A stretch of DNA of 64,000 nt from Mycobacterium conspicuum (GCF_010730195.1 NZ_AP022613.1:1860001-1924000); one strand, 5' to 3'; shown: positions 18,101 through 27,806, counted from the stretch's first letter. Numbers and translations: made by a program. Notes: generated by a model not told the origin, from the letters alone.

Positions 18101-20316
18101 ACATCAAGAGCCTCAATGTGGTCGGCATGCGCAACGTCCCTCCCACCCCGGCCAACTACGCGCAACGGTCCGGACGGGCCGGTCGTTCCGGGCAACCCGC
18201 TGTGGTGCTGACCTACTGCGCCACCGGAAACGCCCACGACGCCTACTATTTCGGCCGCAGCCACGACATGGTCGCCGGGGCGGTGGCCCCGCCCCGGCTG
18301 GAACTGGGCAACCAGGACCTGGTCCGGGCGCACGCGCACTCCATCTGGCTGGCCGCATGCGAGCTGGACCTTAAGGCCAGCATGGTCGACCTGATTGACA
18401 TCGACCAAGCCGCGCTGCCGCTGCGGGCCGAGGTGCTGGCCACCACCAACTCCAACACCGCCCGCACCGGCGCCACCGCCGCCATCGCCAAAGTGCTGGC
18501 CGCCACCCCGGAGGTCACTCAGGCGCCGTGGTGGACCCCAGACTGGGTCAAAGACACCGTGGCCGGCGCCCCCGCGCAGTTCAACGAGGCCGCCGACCGG
18601 TGGCGCACCCTATACCGGGAGGCGCTGGCCGAACTTGACGCCTCCAATAAGGTGCTCAAGGAGATCGGCGCCTCCGAACCGGCCAAACGCGGCGCCCGCG
18701 CCCGCATCATCGAGGCCCGCGCCGCCTTGGACCTGCTGCGCGGTCAGGTCGACGACATCGTGCAGAGCGACTTCTACCCCTACCGCTACTTCGCCTCCGA
18801 GGGCTTCCTGCCCGGCTACTCATTCCCCCGGCTGCCGCTGGCGGCATTCATCCCAGCCGACCGGCGCACGAAGAACGGCCAGGGCGACTACGTGCAGCGG
18901 CCCAGGTTCATCGCTATCAGCGAATTCGGCCCCAACGCCTTCATCTACCACGAGGGCGCCCGCTACGAGGTGGATCGGGTTAGCCTGCCGGCCCGCGACG
19001 ACGGCGCCGGGGTCAACATCACCGAGATCAAACGCTGCAACACATGCGGCTATCTGCACGACAACCCGACCGGTGTCGAACTGTGCCAGCACTGCAACGG
19101 CGCCTCGCTCGAAACGCTGACCCACATGATGCGGCTGATGTCGGTGAAAACCCGTCGCCGCGACCGGATCAGCGCCGACGAGGAGGAACGCCAGCGCGCC
19201 GGCTACGAGATCATCACCTCGATCCGGTTCGTGCCGCACGGCGAACGCGCCGGGCAGACCACCAGCACCGTGACCGTTGACGGCGACGAGGTGGCCGCCA
19301 TCACCTACGGTGACACCGCACTGATCCGCCGCATGAACGTCGGCCTACGACGCCGCAAGGACAAACACGTCAAGGGCTACTTGCTGGACACCCTGGAAGG
19401 CCGCTGGGCCAAGGAGGCCGACCTGGCCAAAAACGTCGAAGGCCAGGACCCCCGCATTCGCCTGGTTGTGCCTTACGTGGAAGACCGGCGCAACGCCATG
19501 GTCATGCACCTGGACCCCGGCATCGGTACCGACGAGCGGATGGCGCTGATGTATGCCCTGAAGCGCGGCATCGAAACGGTGTACCAGCTGGAAAGCAGCG
19601 AACTGGCGGTCGAGCCGCTGCCCGGCCACACAGGCGACAACGCCTGGTCGCGGCTGCTGTTCTTCGAAGCCGCCGAAGGCGGGGCCGGGGTGCTGCGCCG
19701 GGTCGCCACCGAGGACGGCCAGCTGCGGACTGTCGCCCGAAAAGCCTTGGAGTTACTGCACTTCGACCCCGAAACCGGCGAGGACCGGCACCGTGCCCCG
19801 TACGCCAGGGAGGACTGCGCCCAAGCCTGCTACGACTGCCTGCTGTCGTACTCCAACCAATGGGACCACCAGCACCTCGACCGCCACACCGTACTCGGGC
19901 TACTGCAACGCCTGACTCGGGCGTCCACCGAGGCGGAATCTGCCGCCAGCGATGCCCCCGACGAGCAGTACGAAAAGCTTGCAGCTGTAAGCAACAGCCT
20001 CGAACGGGAATTCCTCGACATGCTCAAGGCCCACGGATACCGACTGCCCGACGAAGCGCAGCAGATCGTTGACGGCTACTACGTTCGCCCGGACTTCGCC
20101 TACCACACACCGGGGATGAGCGTCGCTGTGTTCATCGACGGCCCGGTTCATGACAGCGATCACCAGCACCAGACGGACGACAAAGCGCAGATGAAGCTTG
20201 AGGATGAACTCGGCTGGCTGGTAATGCGATTCAAGTATGGGGACGTCGAAGCAGGCTGGCTGCCTGCTATTGCCGCGCACCCCGACATCTTCGGCAACGG
20301 GAACCCCGGCGCATGA
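15178..20316 (+). CDS. DEAH-type helicase with DUF1998/Zn domain and C-terminal nuclease-like domain
   Basis: The 1712-residue protein is a superfamily 2 helicase: Walker A TGTGSGKS at ~113-120, a DELH box at 228-231, GTSATL, and QRSGRAGR motif VI at ~996. Cysteine pairs at ~1286-1308 (CNTCG, CQHCNG) and a CxxxCYDCLLSYSNQ cluster at ~1547 mark the DUF1998 region shared by DrmB, DruE and MrfA. After it, DFAYHTPGMSVAVFIDG (~1639-1655) looks like the core of a DUF559/Vsr-type PD-(D/E)XK domain. It thus resembles a fusion of DISARM DrmA and DrmB with a nuclease added. The GTG at 15178 is fixed by AAGGAGG 6 nt upstream. It overlaps the next gene (ATGA). DruE of Druantia is the main alternative relative. 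Confidence 0.9.
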   Translation: MDAFGVLDEVLTDYKSFVEGFLNIQDDRVRTKVDDEIDGGLLWPEPWLALNPAFEPGGTVSELVGRDVLHPAATEIFRVRSEPSDPGREITFHRHQTDAFEVANRRESYVLTTGTGSGKSMAYIVPIVDRVLREGSGKGVRAIVVYPMNALANSQRNELEKFLGAEDPKVTFERYTGQESRVDRERILADPPDILLTNYVMLELMLTRPKERVGLIASAKNLSFLVLDELHTYRGRQGADVAMLVRRLRGAVGADALQCIGTSATLAGPGTRAAQREQVAEVATMIFGTPIGAGNVIDETLRRATMGSPDPAALTARLSRDAPSTWEALRVDPLAVWVEETFGLTDKEGRLARQSPRRLSTAVSDLSALTGVKAKTCDKRLRELLLAGSKVRDPAGATLFAFKLHQFIGKGDTVYTTLEAPENRYLTTQYQRSAPHGTPGRPLFPLAFCRECGQEFLVVNLDKNAEKFSPRPLNDTRGEQANATGLLFLSGAPWPSPADLAVVDLLPEDWIIVDGENRSLDKTRVNRLPVGYRVDQFGTVVDDGLPAAFFERLDFCPSCKTSYESSQQSEFSRVSSLGTEGRASAVTVLTQSVVRTLRSQSDLDAEARKFLAFSDNRQDASLQAGHFNDFALVGLVRSALYRAARHQEELHPEEPLTDDTLGMEVLKALGGDLTLFARDPESASEPMPSKKIARALRDVVTYRVWADLKRGWRITMPNLEQTGQLRLSYGGLDDLAADDTKWQAAGQPLAGAEPATRSKVMHALLDEMRRNLCIESEFLTEEKYDAIKRASAQWLKAPWTLSDETGVYSGTAFPGSRPRGGSFGGDLYVSGLGLYGRWLRRHDRFPRHDHQLKPADADVVIAGLFATMAKAGILAEIKGSNKRTGYQIKSSLIEWRCASGESRAPDPIRGNQKQGRVNPFFRHLYEETAKGLVGLEAREHTAQVEPTIRQEREKLFSDAKLPVLYCSPTMELGVDIKSLNVVGMRNVPPTPANYAQRSGRAGRSGQPAVVLTYCATGNAHDAYYFGRSHDMVAGAVAPPRLELGNQDLVRAHAHSIWLAACELDLKASMVDLIDIDQAALPLRAEVLATTNSNTARTGATAAIAKVLAATPEVTQAPWWTPDWVKDTVAGAPAQFNEAADRWRTLYREALAELDASNKVLKEIGASEPAKRGARARIIEARAALDLLRGQVDDIVQSDFYPYRYFASEGFLPGYSFPRLPLAAFIPADRRTKNGQGDYVQRPRFIAISEFGPNAFIYHEGARYEVDRVSLPARDDGAGVNITEIKRCNTCGYLHDNPTGVELCQHCNGASLETLTHMMRLMSVKTRRRDRISADEEERQRAGYEIITSIRFVPHGERAGQTTSTVTVDGDEVAAITYGDTALIRRMNVGLRRRKDKHVKGYLLDTLEGRWAKEADLAKNVEGQDPRIRLVVPYVEDRRNAMVMHLDPGIGTDERMALMYALKRGIETVYQLESSELAVEPLPGHTGDNAWSRLLFFEAAEGGAGVLRRVATEDGQLRTVARKALELLHFDPETGEDRHRAPYAREDCAQACYDCLLSYSNQWDHQHLDRHTVLGLLQRLTRASTEAESAASDAPDEQYEKLAAVSNSLEREFLDMLKAHGYRLPDEAQQIVDGYYVRPDFAYHTPGMSVAVFIDGPVHDSDHQHQTDDKAQMKLEDELGWLVMRFKYGDVEAGWLPAIAAHPDIFGNGNPGA

Positions 20317-23180
20317 CGGCCACCACTTTCCCGCCCGGCACCCTGGTGCGCGCCCGCGGTCGCGACTGGCTGGTCATCCCCGGCGGCACTGAGACCATGC
20401 TGCACGCCCGCCCGCTGGGCGGCAGCGACGCCGAAACCACGCTGCTGCTACGCGATTTCGACCACCCCACCCCGTCGGTGTTCACCCCGCCCACGGTTGA
20501 GGACCGCGGCGATTCCACCCGTGCCCGGCTGTTGCGCGACGCGCTGCGACTGTCGTTTCAGGCCACCGGCGGCCCGTTCCGCTCCTTCGCCCGCATCGGC
20601 GTCACCCCCCGCAACTACCAGCTGGTGCCGCTGATGATGGCCACCGCCCAAGACACCACCCGGCTGCTGATCGCCGACGGCGTCGGCATCGGCAAAACCG
20701 TGGAAGCCGGACTGATCGTCGCCGAACTGCTGGCCACCGGCGACGCCGACCGGCTGGCCGTGCTCTGCTCGCCGCAGCTGGCCCCGCAGTGGCAGTCCGA
20801 ACTGGCCACCAAGTTCGGGATCGACGCCAAGCTGTTATTGCCCTCCACCGTCAACCGGCTGCAACGCACCGTGCCGTTCGGGTCCACCCTCTACGAGCAC
20901 TACCCGCACCTGGTGATCTCCACCGACTTCATCAAGCAGCACACCCGCCGCGACGAATTCGCTGTGTACTGCCCGGAATTGGTCATCGTCGACGAGGCCC
21001 ACACCTGCGTGGCCGCCTCCACCGCGGCCAAGACCTCGCATGCCCACCTGCGCTACACGCTGCTGCGCAAGCTCGCCGACGACCCCACCCGCCACCTGCT
21101 GCTGCTGACCGCCACCCCGCACAGCGGCGACAACGAGGCCTGGCAGTCCCTCATCGGTCTGCTCGACGCCCGGCTGGACGACCTGCCCGCCGACCTGTCC
21201 GGCCGCGACCGTGAAAACGACCGAAAGCTGCTGGCGCAATTCATGATTCAGCGACAGCGCGCCGACATCCGCGAGTACCTCGACGAGGACACCCCGTTCC
21301 CGGAGCGACAGTCCACCGAGACCTCGTATCAGCTGACCCCCGGCTACCGGGAGCTGTTCGATAACGTCATGGCCTTCGTCCGCAAAGAGGTCGACGACCC
21401 GACGCTGAGCGCCGTGCACCGCCGGGTCCGCTGGTGGTCGGCCATCGCGCTGCTGCGCTGCCTGGCCTCCAGCCCAGCCGCCGCCGAACAGACCCTCCTC
21501 AACCGGGCCGCGCTCAGCGCCGACGACACCACCGAATCCCTGGACGCCCGCGCCGAACCCCGCATCCTGGACACCGACATCGACGACACCACCGAGGGCG
21601 AGGACACCGCGTTCGGCTGGGACATCGAGGAACACACCAAACCCACCAAAACCCAACGCCGGCTCCGCGAGCTTGCCGTCGCCGCCGCGGAGCTCAAGGG
21701 CCCCAAGGCCGACGCCAAGCTCAAGCGGCTCATCCCGCTGCTGACCGGCCTGCTCACCGACGGCTACCACCCCATCGTGTTCTGCCGCTACATTCCCACC
21801 GGCGATTACCTCGCCGAGCACTTGGGCGCCGCCCTGACCAAAAAGGTTGCCGGCCTGCGCATCGACGCCGTCACCGGCAACCTGCCCCCAGAGGAGCGCG
21901 AACTGCGGGTCAATACGCTCACCGACCACCCCGGCCCGCGGCTGCTGATCGCCACCGACTGCCTCTCGGAAGGCATCAACCTGCAGGAGGGCTTCACCGC
22001 CGTCGTGCATTATGACCTGGCCTGGAACCCCACCCGCCACGAACAACGCGAAGGCCGGGTGGACCGCTTCGGCCAGCAAGCCGACACCGTGCGCACCATC
22101 ACCTACTACGGTGAGGACAACGGCATCGACGGCATCGTGCTCGACGTCCTGATCCGCCGGCACAACAAGATCCTGAAAGCCACCGGGGTCTCGGTGCCGG
22201 TGCCGGTGGACTCCACCACCGTGATGAAAGCCATCTGGGAGTCACTCCTGTTGCGCGGCAAGGAAACCGAACAACTCACTCTCGACCTCGGGGCAGCAAC
22301 CTCGCACACACTGGCTGAAGCTGTCGAGGTCGAATGGTTCAACGTCGCCGAACGAGAGAAGGCCTCCCGCTCCCGGTTCCGCCAGGCCGGCATCAAACCC
22401 GCCGCAGTGTCCAAACTCCTCGACGAGATCCGCAGCGCCCTCGGCGGTCCCGCCGACGCCGAACACTTCACCCGCACCGCGCTGTCCCTGCTCGGCGCAA
22501 CCATCGCCGACACCGCCGACGGCTTCACCGCCCGCACCGACACCCTGCCCCCCGAGGTGCGCAACCAGCTGCCCGTGACCAAGGACCACCGGCTGCACTT
22601 CCACCGCTCCCTGCCCGTGCCGCCCGGCCACCACGTGCTCAACCGCGTCGACGCCGTCGTGGAAACCCTGTCCCGCTACGTGCTCGACGCCGCCCTCGAT
22701 CCCACCCTGTCCGCGCTGCTGCGGCCCGGCCGGCGCGCCGCAGTGGCCCGCTCCTCGGCCGTGCAAAAGGTCACCACCCTGCTGGTGGTGCGCTACCGCT
22801 TCGAGGTCACCCTGCCCGGCTCCCGGGCCACGGTTACCCAGGTCGCCGAGGACGCCCACTTCCTGGCCTTCACCGCCACCGGCGACCACATCCACTGGCT
22901 GCCCACCGACGAGGTCGACCAGCTGCTCACCATCCCGCCCACCGCCAACGTCGCCGACGCACTCGCCGACACCCAACTGACCCGCGCCCTGCACCGCCTG
23001 CCCGACCTACACAGCCACCTCGAGGCGACCGGCCGGCACAAAGCCGACCAGCTCGTCGCCGAGCACCGCGACGTGCGCACTGGCAGCCGCGCCGGCGGCA
23101 AGACCGTGACCGCCAAACTGCTACCACCACCCGACGTGCTCGGCGTCTACGTGTTCCTCCCAGACGGGGCCGCCCGATGA
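20313..23180 (+). CDS. SNF2-family helicase, DrmD-like
   Basis: The 955-residue protein has a SNF2-type ATPase core: Walker A ADGVGIGKT at ~121-129, DEAH at 227-230, LTATPH, and in the second lobe ATDCLSEGINLQ and HEQREGRVDRFGQ near residue 575. It fits DrmD, the SNF2 helicase of class 1 DISARM, in length and motif style; BREX BrxHII-type helicases are the other relatives. Its ATG overlaps the upstream helicase stop and its stop overlaps the methyltransferase start, so the three genes are made as a unit. Presumably it moves along DNA to test or expose unmethylated foreign DNA. Confidence 0.88.
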   Translation: MTATTFPPGTLVRARGRDWLVIPGGTETMLHARPLGGSDAETTLLLRDFDHPTPSVFTPPTVEDRGDSTRARLLRDALRLSFQATGGPFRSFARIGVTPRNYQLVPLMMATAQDTTRLLIADGVGIGKTVEAGLIVAELLATGDADRLAVLCSPQLAPQWQSELATKFGIDAKLLLPSTVNRLQRTVPFGSTLYEHYPHLVISTDFIKQHTRRDEFAVYCPELVIVDEAHTCVAASTAAKTSHAHLRYTLLRKLADDPTRHLLLLTATPHSGDNEAWQSLIGLLDARLDDLPADLSGRDRENDRKLLAQFMIQRQRADIREYLDEDTPFPERQSTETSYQLTPGYRELFDNVMAFVRKEVDDPTLSAVHRRVRWWSAIALLRCLASSPAAAEQTLLNRAALSADDTTESLDARAEPRILDTDIDDTTEGEDTAFGWDIEEHTKPTKTQRRLRELAVAAAELKGPKADAKLKRLIPLLTGLLTDGYHPIVFCRYIPTGDYLAEHLGAALTKKVAGLRIDAVTGNLPPEERELRVNTLTDHPGPRLLIATDCLSEGINLQEGFTAVVHYDLAWNPTRHEQREGRVDRFGQQADTVRTITYYGEDNGIDGIVLDVLIRRHNKILKATGVSVPVPVDSTTVMKAIWESLLLRGKETEQLTLDLGAATSHTLAEAVEVEWFNVAEREKASRSRFRQAGIKPAAVSKLLDEIRSALGGPADAEHFTRTALSLLGATIADTADGFTARTDTLPPEVRNQLPVTKDHRLHFHRSLPVPPGHHVLNRVDAVVETLSRYVLDAALDPTLSALLRPGRRAAVARSSAVQKVTTLLVVRYRFEVTLPGSRATVTQVAEDAHFLAFTATGDHIHWLPTDEVDQLLTIPPTANVADALADTQLTRALHRLPDLHSHLEATGRHKADQLVAEHRDVRTGSRAGGKTVTAKLLPPPDVLGVYVFLPDGAAR

Positions 23181-26100
23181 GCGCGCTATCCCCGTTCCGG
23201 TCCATCAGCACCGTGGGCACCGTACTCACCGGCGACGTCCTAGCCAACGCCGCCGAGCTGCGGATGCCCGGCCAAACCGCCGCCGACTACCAGCTGCCCC
23301 CCGGCATGACAGTCAACGCCGCCATCGCCCGAGCCTGGGACGCCATGCTGGCCGCCTACGCCGAATGGCACAAAGCGCTCACCAAACTTCCGGCCACCGA
23401 CCCGGCCACCAAAATCACCCGCGACAAATGGCTGCTTCCACTGTTTTACGAACTCGGTTGGGGCCGAATCGAAATCGTCAGCGGCGGCCTCGACATCAAG
23501 GGCGAACTCGGCGATACCACTACAGCACACTTCCCGATCTCCCACCGCTGGTCCTACCCCGACGCCGCCTCACCCACCGCCTGGGTGCCCATCCACCTGC
23601 TCGGCGCCCGCGTCGCCCTGGACGCCAAAACCGCCGGGGTCACCGCCCGCGCACCACAGTCGATGGTGCAGGACTACCTCAACCGCCAAGACCGGACGCT
23701 GTGGGCGATCCTGTCCAACGGCAGCCAGCTGCGGCTGCTCCGCGACGCCTCCGCGCTGTCGCGGCAGTCCTACGTCGAATTCGACCTCGACGAGATCTTC
23801 GCCAACCAGCTCTACGCCGACTTCCGCCTGCTGTTCCTCACCGCGCACGCCACCCGCTTCACCCCCCGGCTCACCGGCGCAGCCGCCAAACAAGCCGGGA
23901 CCGCTGCCGCCCAGGGCGATGACGAGGAAGACGTCGACACCGAGGCCGAACTGCCCGAAGCCCGGCTAGACAACTGCTGGCTGGAACGCTGGCGCCTGCA
24001 AGCCATCGACGTCGGATCGCGGGCCCGGCTTAATCTGCAAAACGGCATCGCCGTCGCCATGGAACAGCTCGGCAACGGCTTTCTGGCCTGCCCGGACAAC
24101 GCCCACCTTCGCGACGCGCTGGCCAGCGCGCCTGACGCCGACCTCGACCTGCACCGCGCCCTACTGCGCATCGCTTATCGGCTTATCCTGCTGTTCGTCG
24201 CCGAGGACCGCGAGCTCCTGCATACCGACGCCGCCAAACCCGCAGCCCGGCAACGCTACTCCACCTACTTCTCCACCGCCCGGCTGCGCCAACTGGCCAC
24301 CACCCACGCCGGCGGACGCCACACCGACCTGTGGGACGCCCACCAGATCATCACCGACGCCCTGGCCGGCCACGGCCTGCCCGCCCTCGGCCTCAACGGC
24401 CTGGGCGCCGGGCTGTACGCGCGGGACTTCCTCGGCATCCTTGACGGCGCCCGACTGCCCAACTACGCATTCGTCGCCGCCATCAAGGCGCTGTCCCAGA
24501 TCAGCGACCCGCAGACCGGCACGCCGCGCAACGTCGACTACCGCAACCTCGACAGCGAAGAGTTCGGCGGCATGTACGAAGGGCTGCTGGCCTATACCCC
24601 TCGCTACGACCCCACCGACCACACCTTCAGCCTCACCGTCGCCGCCGGCAACGAACGCAAGAAGTCCGGCTCCTACTACACCCCCACCGAACTCATCGAC
24701 GTCGTGCTCACCGAAACCCTCGACCCGCTCATCGCCGACGCGCGGAAGCAGTCCGATCCGGAACAAGCGTTGCTGGCGCTCACCGTCGTCGACCCCGCCT
24801 GCGGCAGCGGACATTTCGTGGTCGGTGCAGCCCGACGCATCGCCACCGCACTGGCCGAAGTCCGCACCGGCGACACTGAACCCAGCCCCGCCGCCGTCCG
24901 CGCCGCCACCGCCGATGTCATCGAACGCTGCCTCTACGGCGTCGACATCAACGACCTCGCCATTGAGATCACCAAGGTCGCGTTATTGCTGGAAGCCTTC
25001 GACGCCAGCCGGCCGCTGCCCTTCCTCGACGCACACTTCCGCGTAGGCAACACCCTGCTCGGCACCACCCCCGCCCTGCTGAAGAACAACATTCCCGATA
25101 CCGCGTTCGTCGCCCTCGGCGACGATGACAAAGCCTGGACCACCAAACTCAAGGCCCGCAACAAGGCCGAATGTGAAGCCGACACCGACCAGCTCAGTTT
25201 CGAATTCGGTTCGGAGACACTCAACGTCGACACTGGCCAATTCCATAAGGCCGCCCAGGAGGCCGACACCGGCACCATCGCCGACCTCGCCCAACTGCGC
25301 GCTCGTGCCGACGCCTGGCGCAAGCTCGAACACGATCGCGACCTCAAAGCCGCTAAGCTGACCGCTGACGCGTGGTGTGCCGCATTCGTCCAGCTTAAAA
25401 CCGGGGCGCACAGTTCCGGCCACGGGATCACCCACGCAACCCTGCGCGCCCTGTCCGAAGGACAAACCGTACCTTCGAGCATCACCAAGCAGATTGGGAG
25501 ACTCGCCCGCCAGTACCGGTTCTTTCACTGGCACTTGGAATTTCCCACCATCTTCACAGTTGGTGACGGCGGACAAGTAGACCCGGCGACCGGCTGGAGC
25601 GGCGGCTTCTCCTGCGTGATCGGCAATCCGCCCTGGGAAACGCTGCAGATGGAGGACAAACAGTTCTTCAGTAACTTGGGTCGTAACGATATCGCTGACG
25701 CGCCGAATGCGGCGGCCCGCAAGAAGATGATCGAGAAACTCGCGACGACAGACCTCCCGCTGTATCAGCGTTATCGGGACGCCGCTCGCGAGTCGGAGGC
25801 AACAACTCACTTCGTTCGCGGCGGCCGGTACCCGCTGACGGCTACAGGAAAGATCAACACCTACAGCTTGTTCGCTGAAACCATGCGCACCGTCGTCGGA
25901 CCGCACGGTGCCGCCGGCATCCTCACGCCCACGGGCCTGGCCACCGACAAGACAACCTCGGCTTTCTTCTCGGATACGCTGAGCGCCAAGCGGCTATATG
26001 CCTTCTACGACTTCGAAAACGAAGACAAAATCTTCCGCGACGTAGACCACCGGGTACGCTTCGCTGTCACCGTGATGACCGGCAGCCGACACACGATCAA

Positions 26101-27292
26101 GAAAACTCGATTCGCCTTCCTTACCCGCCACATCGCCGACCTCGCGTCACGTCGTTTCGCCTTGGCACCAAACGAGGTGCTGAGGATGAACCCAAATACA
26201 GGCACCTTGCCGATGTTCCGCAGCCGCGTCGACGCCGACATCACTCTTGGCATATACAACCGTCACCCCGTACTCATCCGTGATGATGATCCTGACGGCA
26301 ACGCATGGGGATTGTCTTTCAGTCAGGGTCTTTTCAACATGGCGTCTGATTCGCACTTATTCCATCAGGCCGACGACCTGTCCCGTGCTCACTTCAATGG
26401 TTGGTCTTACGAACACGGGCGCAAGGAGTATGTGCCTCTCTATGAGGCGAAGATGCTGAGCCACTTCGATCACCGTTTCTCCACCTATCGGGGTGCGACC
26501 CAAGCCCAACTGAACGTGGGCTCCCTGCCTCGACCATCGGACAAGGAGCATGACGATCCGGACATGGAGGTCCTTGCCCGCTACTGGATTGATCGAAGCG
26601 AGGTGTCTGCGAGACTCGCGGGCCGCTGGGATCGGGACTGGCTTCTTGGTTGGCGCGATATTGCTCGCTCCAGCGATTCGCGCACCCTCCTGCCATCGGT
26701 GTTGCCAGCTTCGGCAGTGGGCCATGTTTTTCCGGTTGCTTTCCTAGCCGAGCCCGCGTCGGCACCCCGCCTACAAGCCGTCTGGTCAACTCTTGTTTTC
26801 GACTACGTCGCACGGCAGAAGTTGAGCGGCACTCATATGACCTACAACATCATCAAGCAGCTAGCTGGCCCAACGCCAGAGACCTTCGATGATCGAGCGC
26901 TATGGCACAGACAGTTGTCGCTTGGTGAGTGGGTAACTCCGTACGTTCTCGAACTTTCCTACACCTCGTGGCGTCTCAAGCCGTATGCGAAGGACCTTGG
27001 CCATGACGGCCCGCCCTTTCACTGGGATCCCGACCGTCGCGCGCTTATTCGTGCCGACCTCGACGCCGGCTTCCTCCACGTATACGGACTCGACCGCGAC
27101 GAATCCGAACATGTCCTCGACTCCTTCCCGGTCGTCCGGAAGAACGAGGAACGTGACCTCGGCGAGTTCCGCACCAAGCGACTTGTCTTGGAAGCCTACG
27201 ACCGCATGGCCGCCGCAATCGCCAAGGGCGGTAAGGGGTGGAAGCCGCTCGCCGATATCCCGGCGGGATCGGGTCCACGGCACCGTAAGTGA
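23177..27292 (+). CDS. Eco57I/PglX-type N6-adenine DNA methyltransferase
   Basis: The 1371-residue protein has KKSGSYYTPTELID before the SAM motif DPACGSGHF (~539-547), the catalytic NPPW at 817-820, and a ~500-residue C-terminal part expected to recognise the target. The first ~250 residues form a separate N-terminal domain. The layout is that of DISARM DrmMI, BREX PglX and Eco57I-type enzymes, which methylate adenine in a short asymmetric site. It would mark self DNA for the two upstream helicases, to which it is coupled by an ATGA overlap. No brxC or pglZ is nearby, so BREX is unlikely. The recognition site cannot be read from sequence. Confidence 0.9.
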   Translation: MSALSPFRSISTVGTVLTGDVLANAAELRMPGQTAADYQLPPGMTVNAAIARAWDAMLAAYAEWHKALTKLPATDPATKITRDKWLLPLFYELGWGRIEIVSGGLDIKGELGDTTTAHFPISHRWSYPDAASPTAWVPIHLLGARVALDAKTAGVTARAPQSMVQDYLNRQDRTLWAILSNGSQLRLLRDASALSRQSYVEFDLDEIFANQLYADFRLLFLTAHATRFTPRLTGAAAKQAGTAAAQGDDEEDVDTEAELPEARLDNCWLERWRLQAIDVGSRARLNLQNGIAVAMEQLGNGFLACPDNAHLRDALASAPDADLDLHRALLRIAYRLILLFVAEDRELLHTDAAKPAARQRYSTYFSTARLRQLATTHAGGRHTDLWDAHQIITDALAGHGLPALGLNGLGAGLYARDFLGILDGARLPNYAFVAAIKALSQISDPQTGTPRNVDYRNLDSEEFGGMYEGLLAYTPRYDPTDHTFSLTVAAGNERKKSGSYYTPTELIDVVLTETLDPLIADARKQSDPEQALLALTVVDPACGSGHFVVGAARRIATALAEVRTGDTEPSPAAVRAATADVIERCLYGVDINDLAIEITKVALLLEAFDASRPLPFLDAHFRVGNTLLGTTPALLKNNIPDTAFVALGDDDKAWTTKLKARNKAECEADTDQLSFEFGSETLNVDTGQFHKAAQEADTGTIADLAQLRARADAWRKLEHDRDLKAAKLTADAWCAAFVQLKTGAHSSGHGITHATLRALSEGQTVPSSITKQIGRLARQYRFFHWHLEFPTIFTVGDGGQVDPATGWSGGFSCVIGNPPWETLQMEDKQFFSNLGRNDIADAPNAAARKKMIEKLATTDLPLYQRYRDAARESEATTHFVRGGRYPLTATGKINTYSLFAETMRTVVGPHGAAGILTPTGLATDKTTSAFFSDTLSAKRLYAFYDFENEDKIFRDVDHRVRFAVTVMTGSRHTIKKTRFAFLTRHIADLASRRFALAPNEVLRMNPNTGTLPMFRSRVDADITLGIYNRHPVLIRDDDPDGNAWGLSFSQGLFNMASDSHLFHQADDLSRAHFNGWSYEHGRKEYVPLYEAKMLSHFDHRFSTYRGATQAQLNVGSLPRPSDKEHDDPDMEVLARYWIDRSEVSARLAGRWDRDWLLGWRDIARSSDSRTLLPSVLPASAVGHVFPVAFLAEPASAPRLQAVWSTLVFDYVARQKLSGTHMTYNIIKQLAGPTPETFDDRALWHRQLSLGEWVTPYVLELSYTSWRLKPYAKDLGHDGPPFHWDPDRRALIRADLDAGFLHVYGLDRDESEHVLDSFPVVRKNEERDLGEFRTKRLVLEAYDRMAAAIAKGGKGWKPLADIPAGSGPRHRK

Positions 27293-27336
27293 GTCCTGCT
27301 ACACGCTGACAACAGATTTGGGGAGCAGCCACCGAC

Positions 27337-27759
27337 ATGCCGACCCTCGCCATCGACAGGTTTTCTGTCTGACCTGGTGAAGCTGGAGAAGCCAGTCGCC
27401 AAACGGGTCACCGAGGTGTTCGACGAGTTCGACACCGCCACCCACACAGGACGTCACCTGGAGAAAATCAACAACGCGCGCAATCCCCGGTTTCGGTCGA
27501 TCCGTATTGATCAGTTCTGGCGCGGTATCCTGCTGGCCCCCGACTCCGGCGACGTCTACACCCTGCTGAAGGTGCTGCCGCACGACGACGCCTACGACTG
27601 GGCGCAGCGAGCAACATCTCGGTAAATAAGGCCACCGGCGGCATCGAGATCCGCGACGAGGCCGCTCTCGAAGAGAGTCTCCCCGAACTGCAGAAGACCG
27701 CCCAAGCCACCGACACCCAGCCCGCCGATAGCCCATGTCAGGTGGAAGGCGTTGAATGA
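27337..27759 (+). pseudogene. Broken N-terminal fragment of a UvrD-like helicase with ParE/RelE-like domain
   Basis: Joined across two frameshifts, the sequence reads MPTLAIDRF, then LSDLVKLEKPVAKRV through FRSIRIDQFWRGILLAPDSG and LLKVLPHDDAYDWAQR, then ISVNKATGGIEIRDE and a stop. This is the N-terminal RelE/ParE-like segment seen on large actinobacterial UvrD-type helicases. The shifts are at the TTTT run at 27361 and near 27610, and the helicase domains are absent. It starts 45 bp after the methyltransferase, so the locus probably once had a fourth gene. Alternatively the stand-alone RelE-like part was acquired separately; either way it is now broken. Confidence 0.6.
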
Positions 27760-27806
27760 ACGAGGGCTCAGTATGCCTCGAGCCCGCCAATGATGCACGT
27801 CTCCGG

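Noticed and set aside
20835..22163. 442-residue minus-strand frame opposite the SNF2 helicase
   Set aside because: Gly/Val-rich shadow without motifs; the helicase motifs on the plus strand are unambiguous.
15178..27292. BREX system
   Set aside because: A PglX-like methylase and helicases are present, but there is no brxC/pglY ATPase, no pglZ and no brxA/brxB, so a DISARM-like assignment is better.
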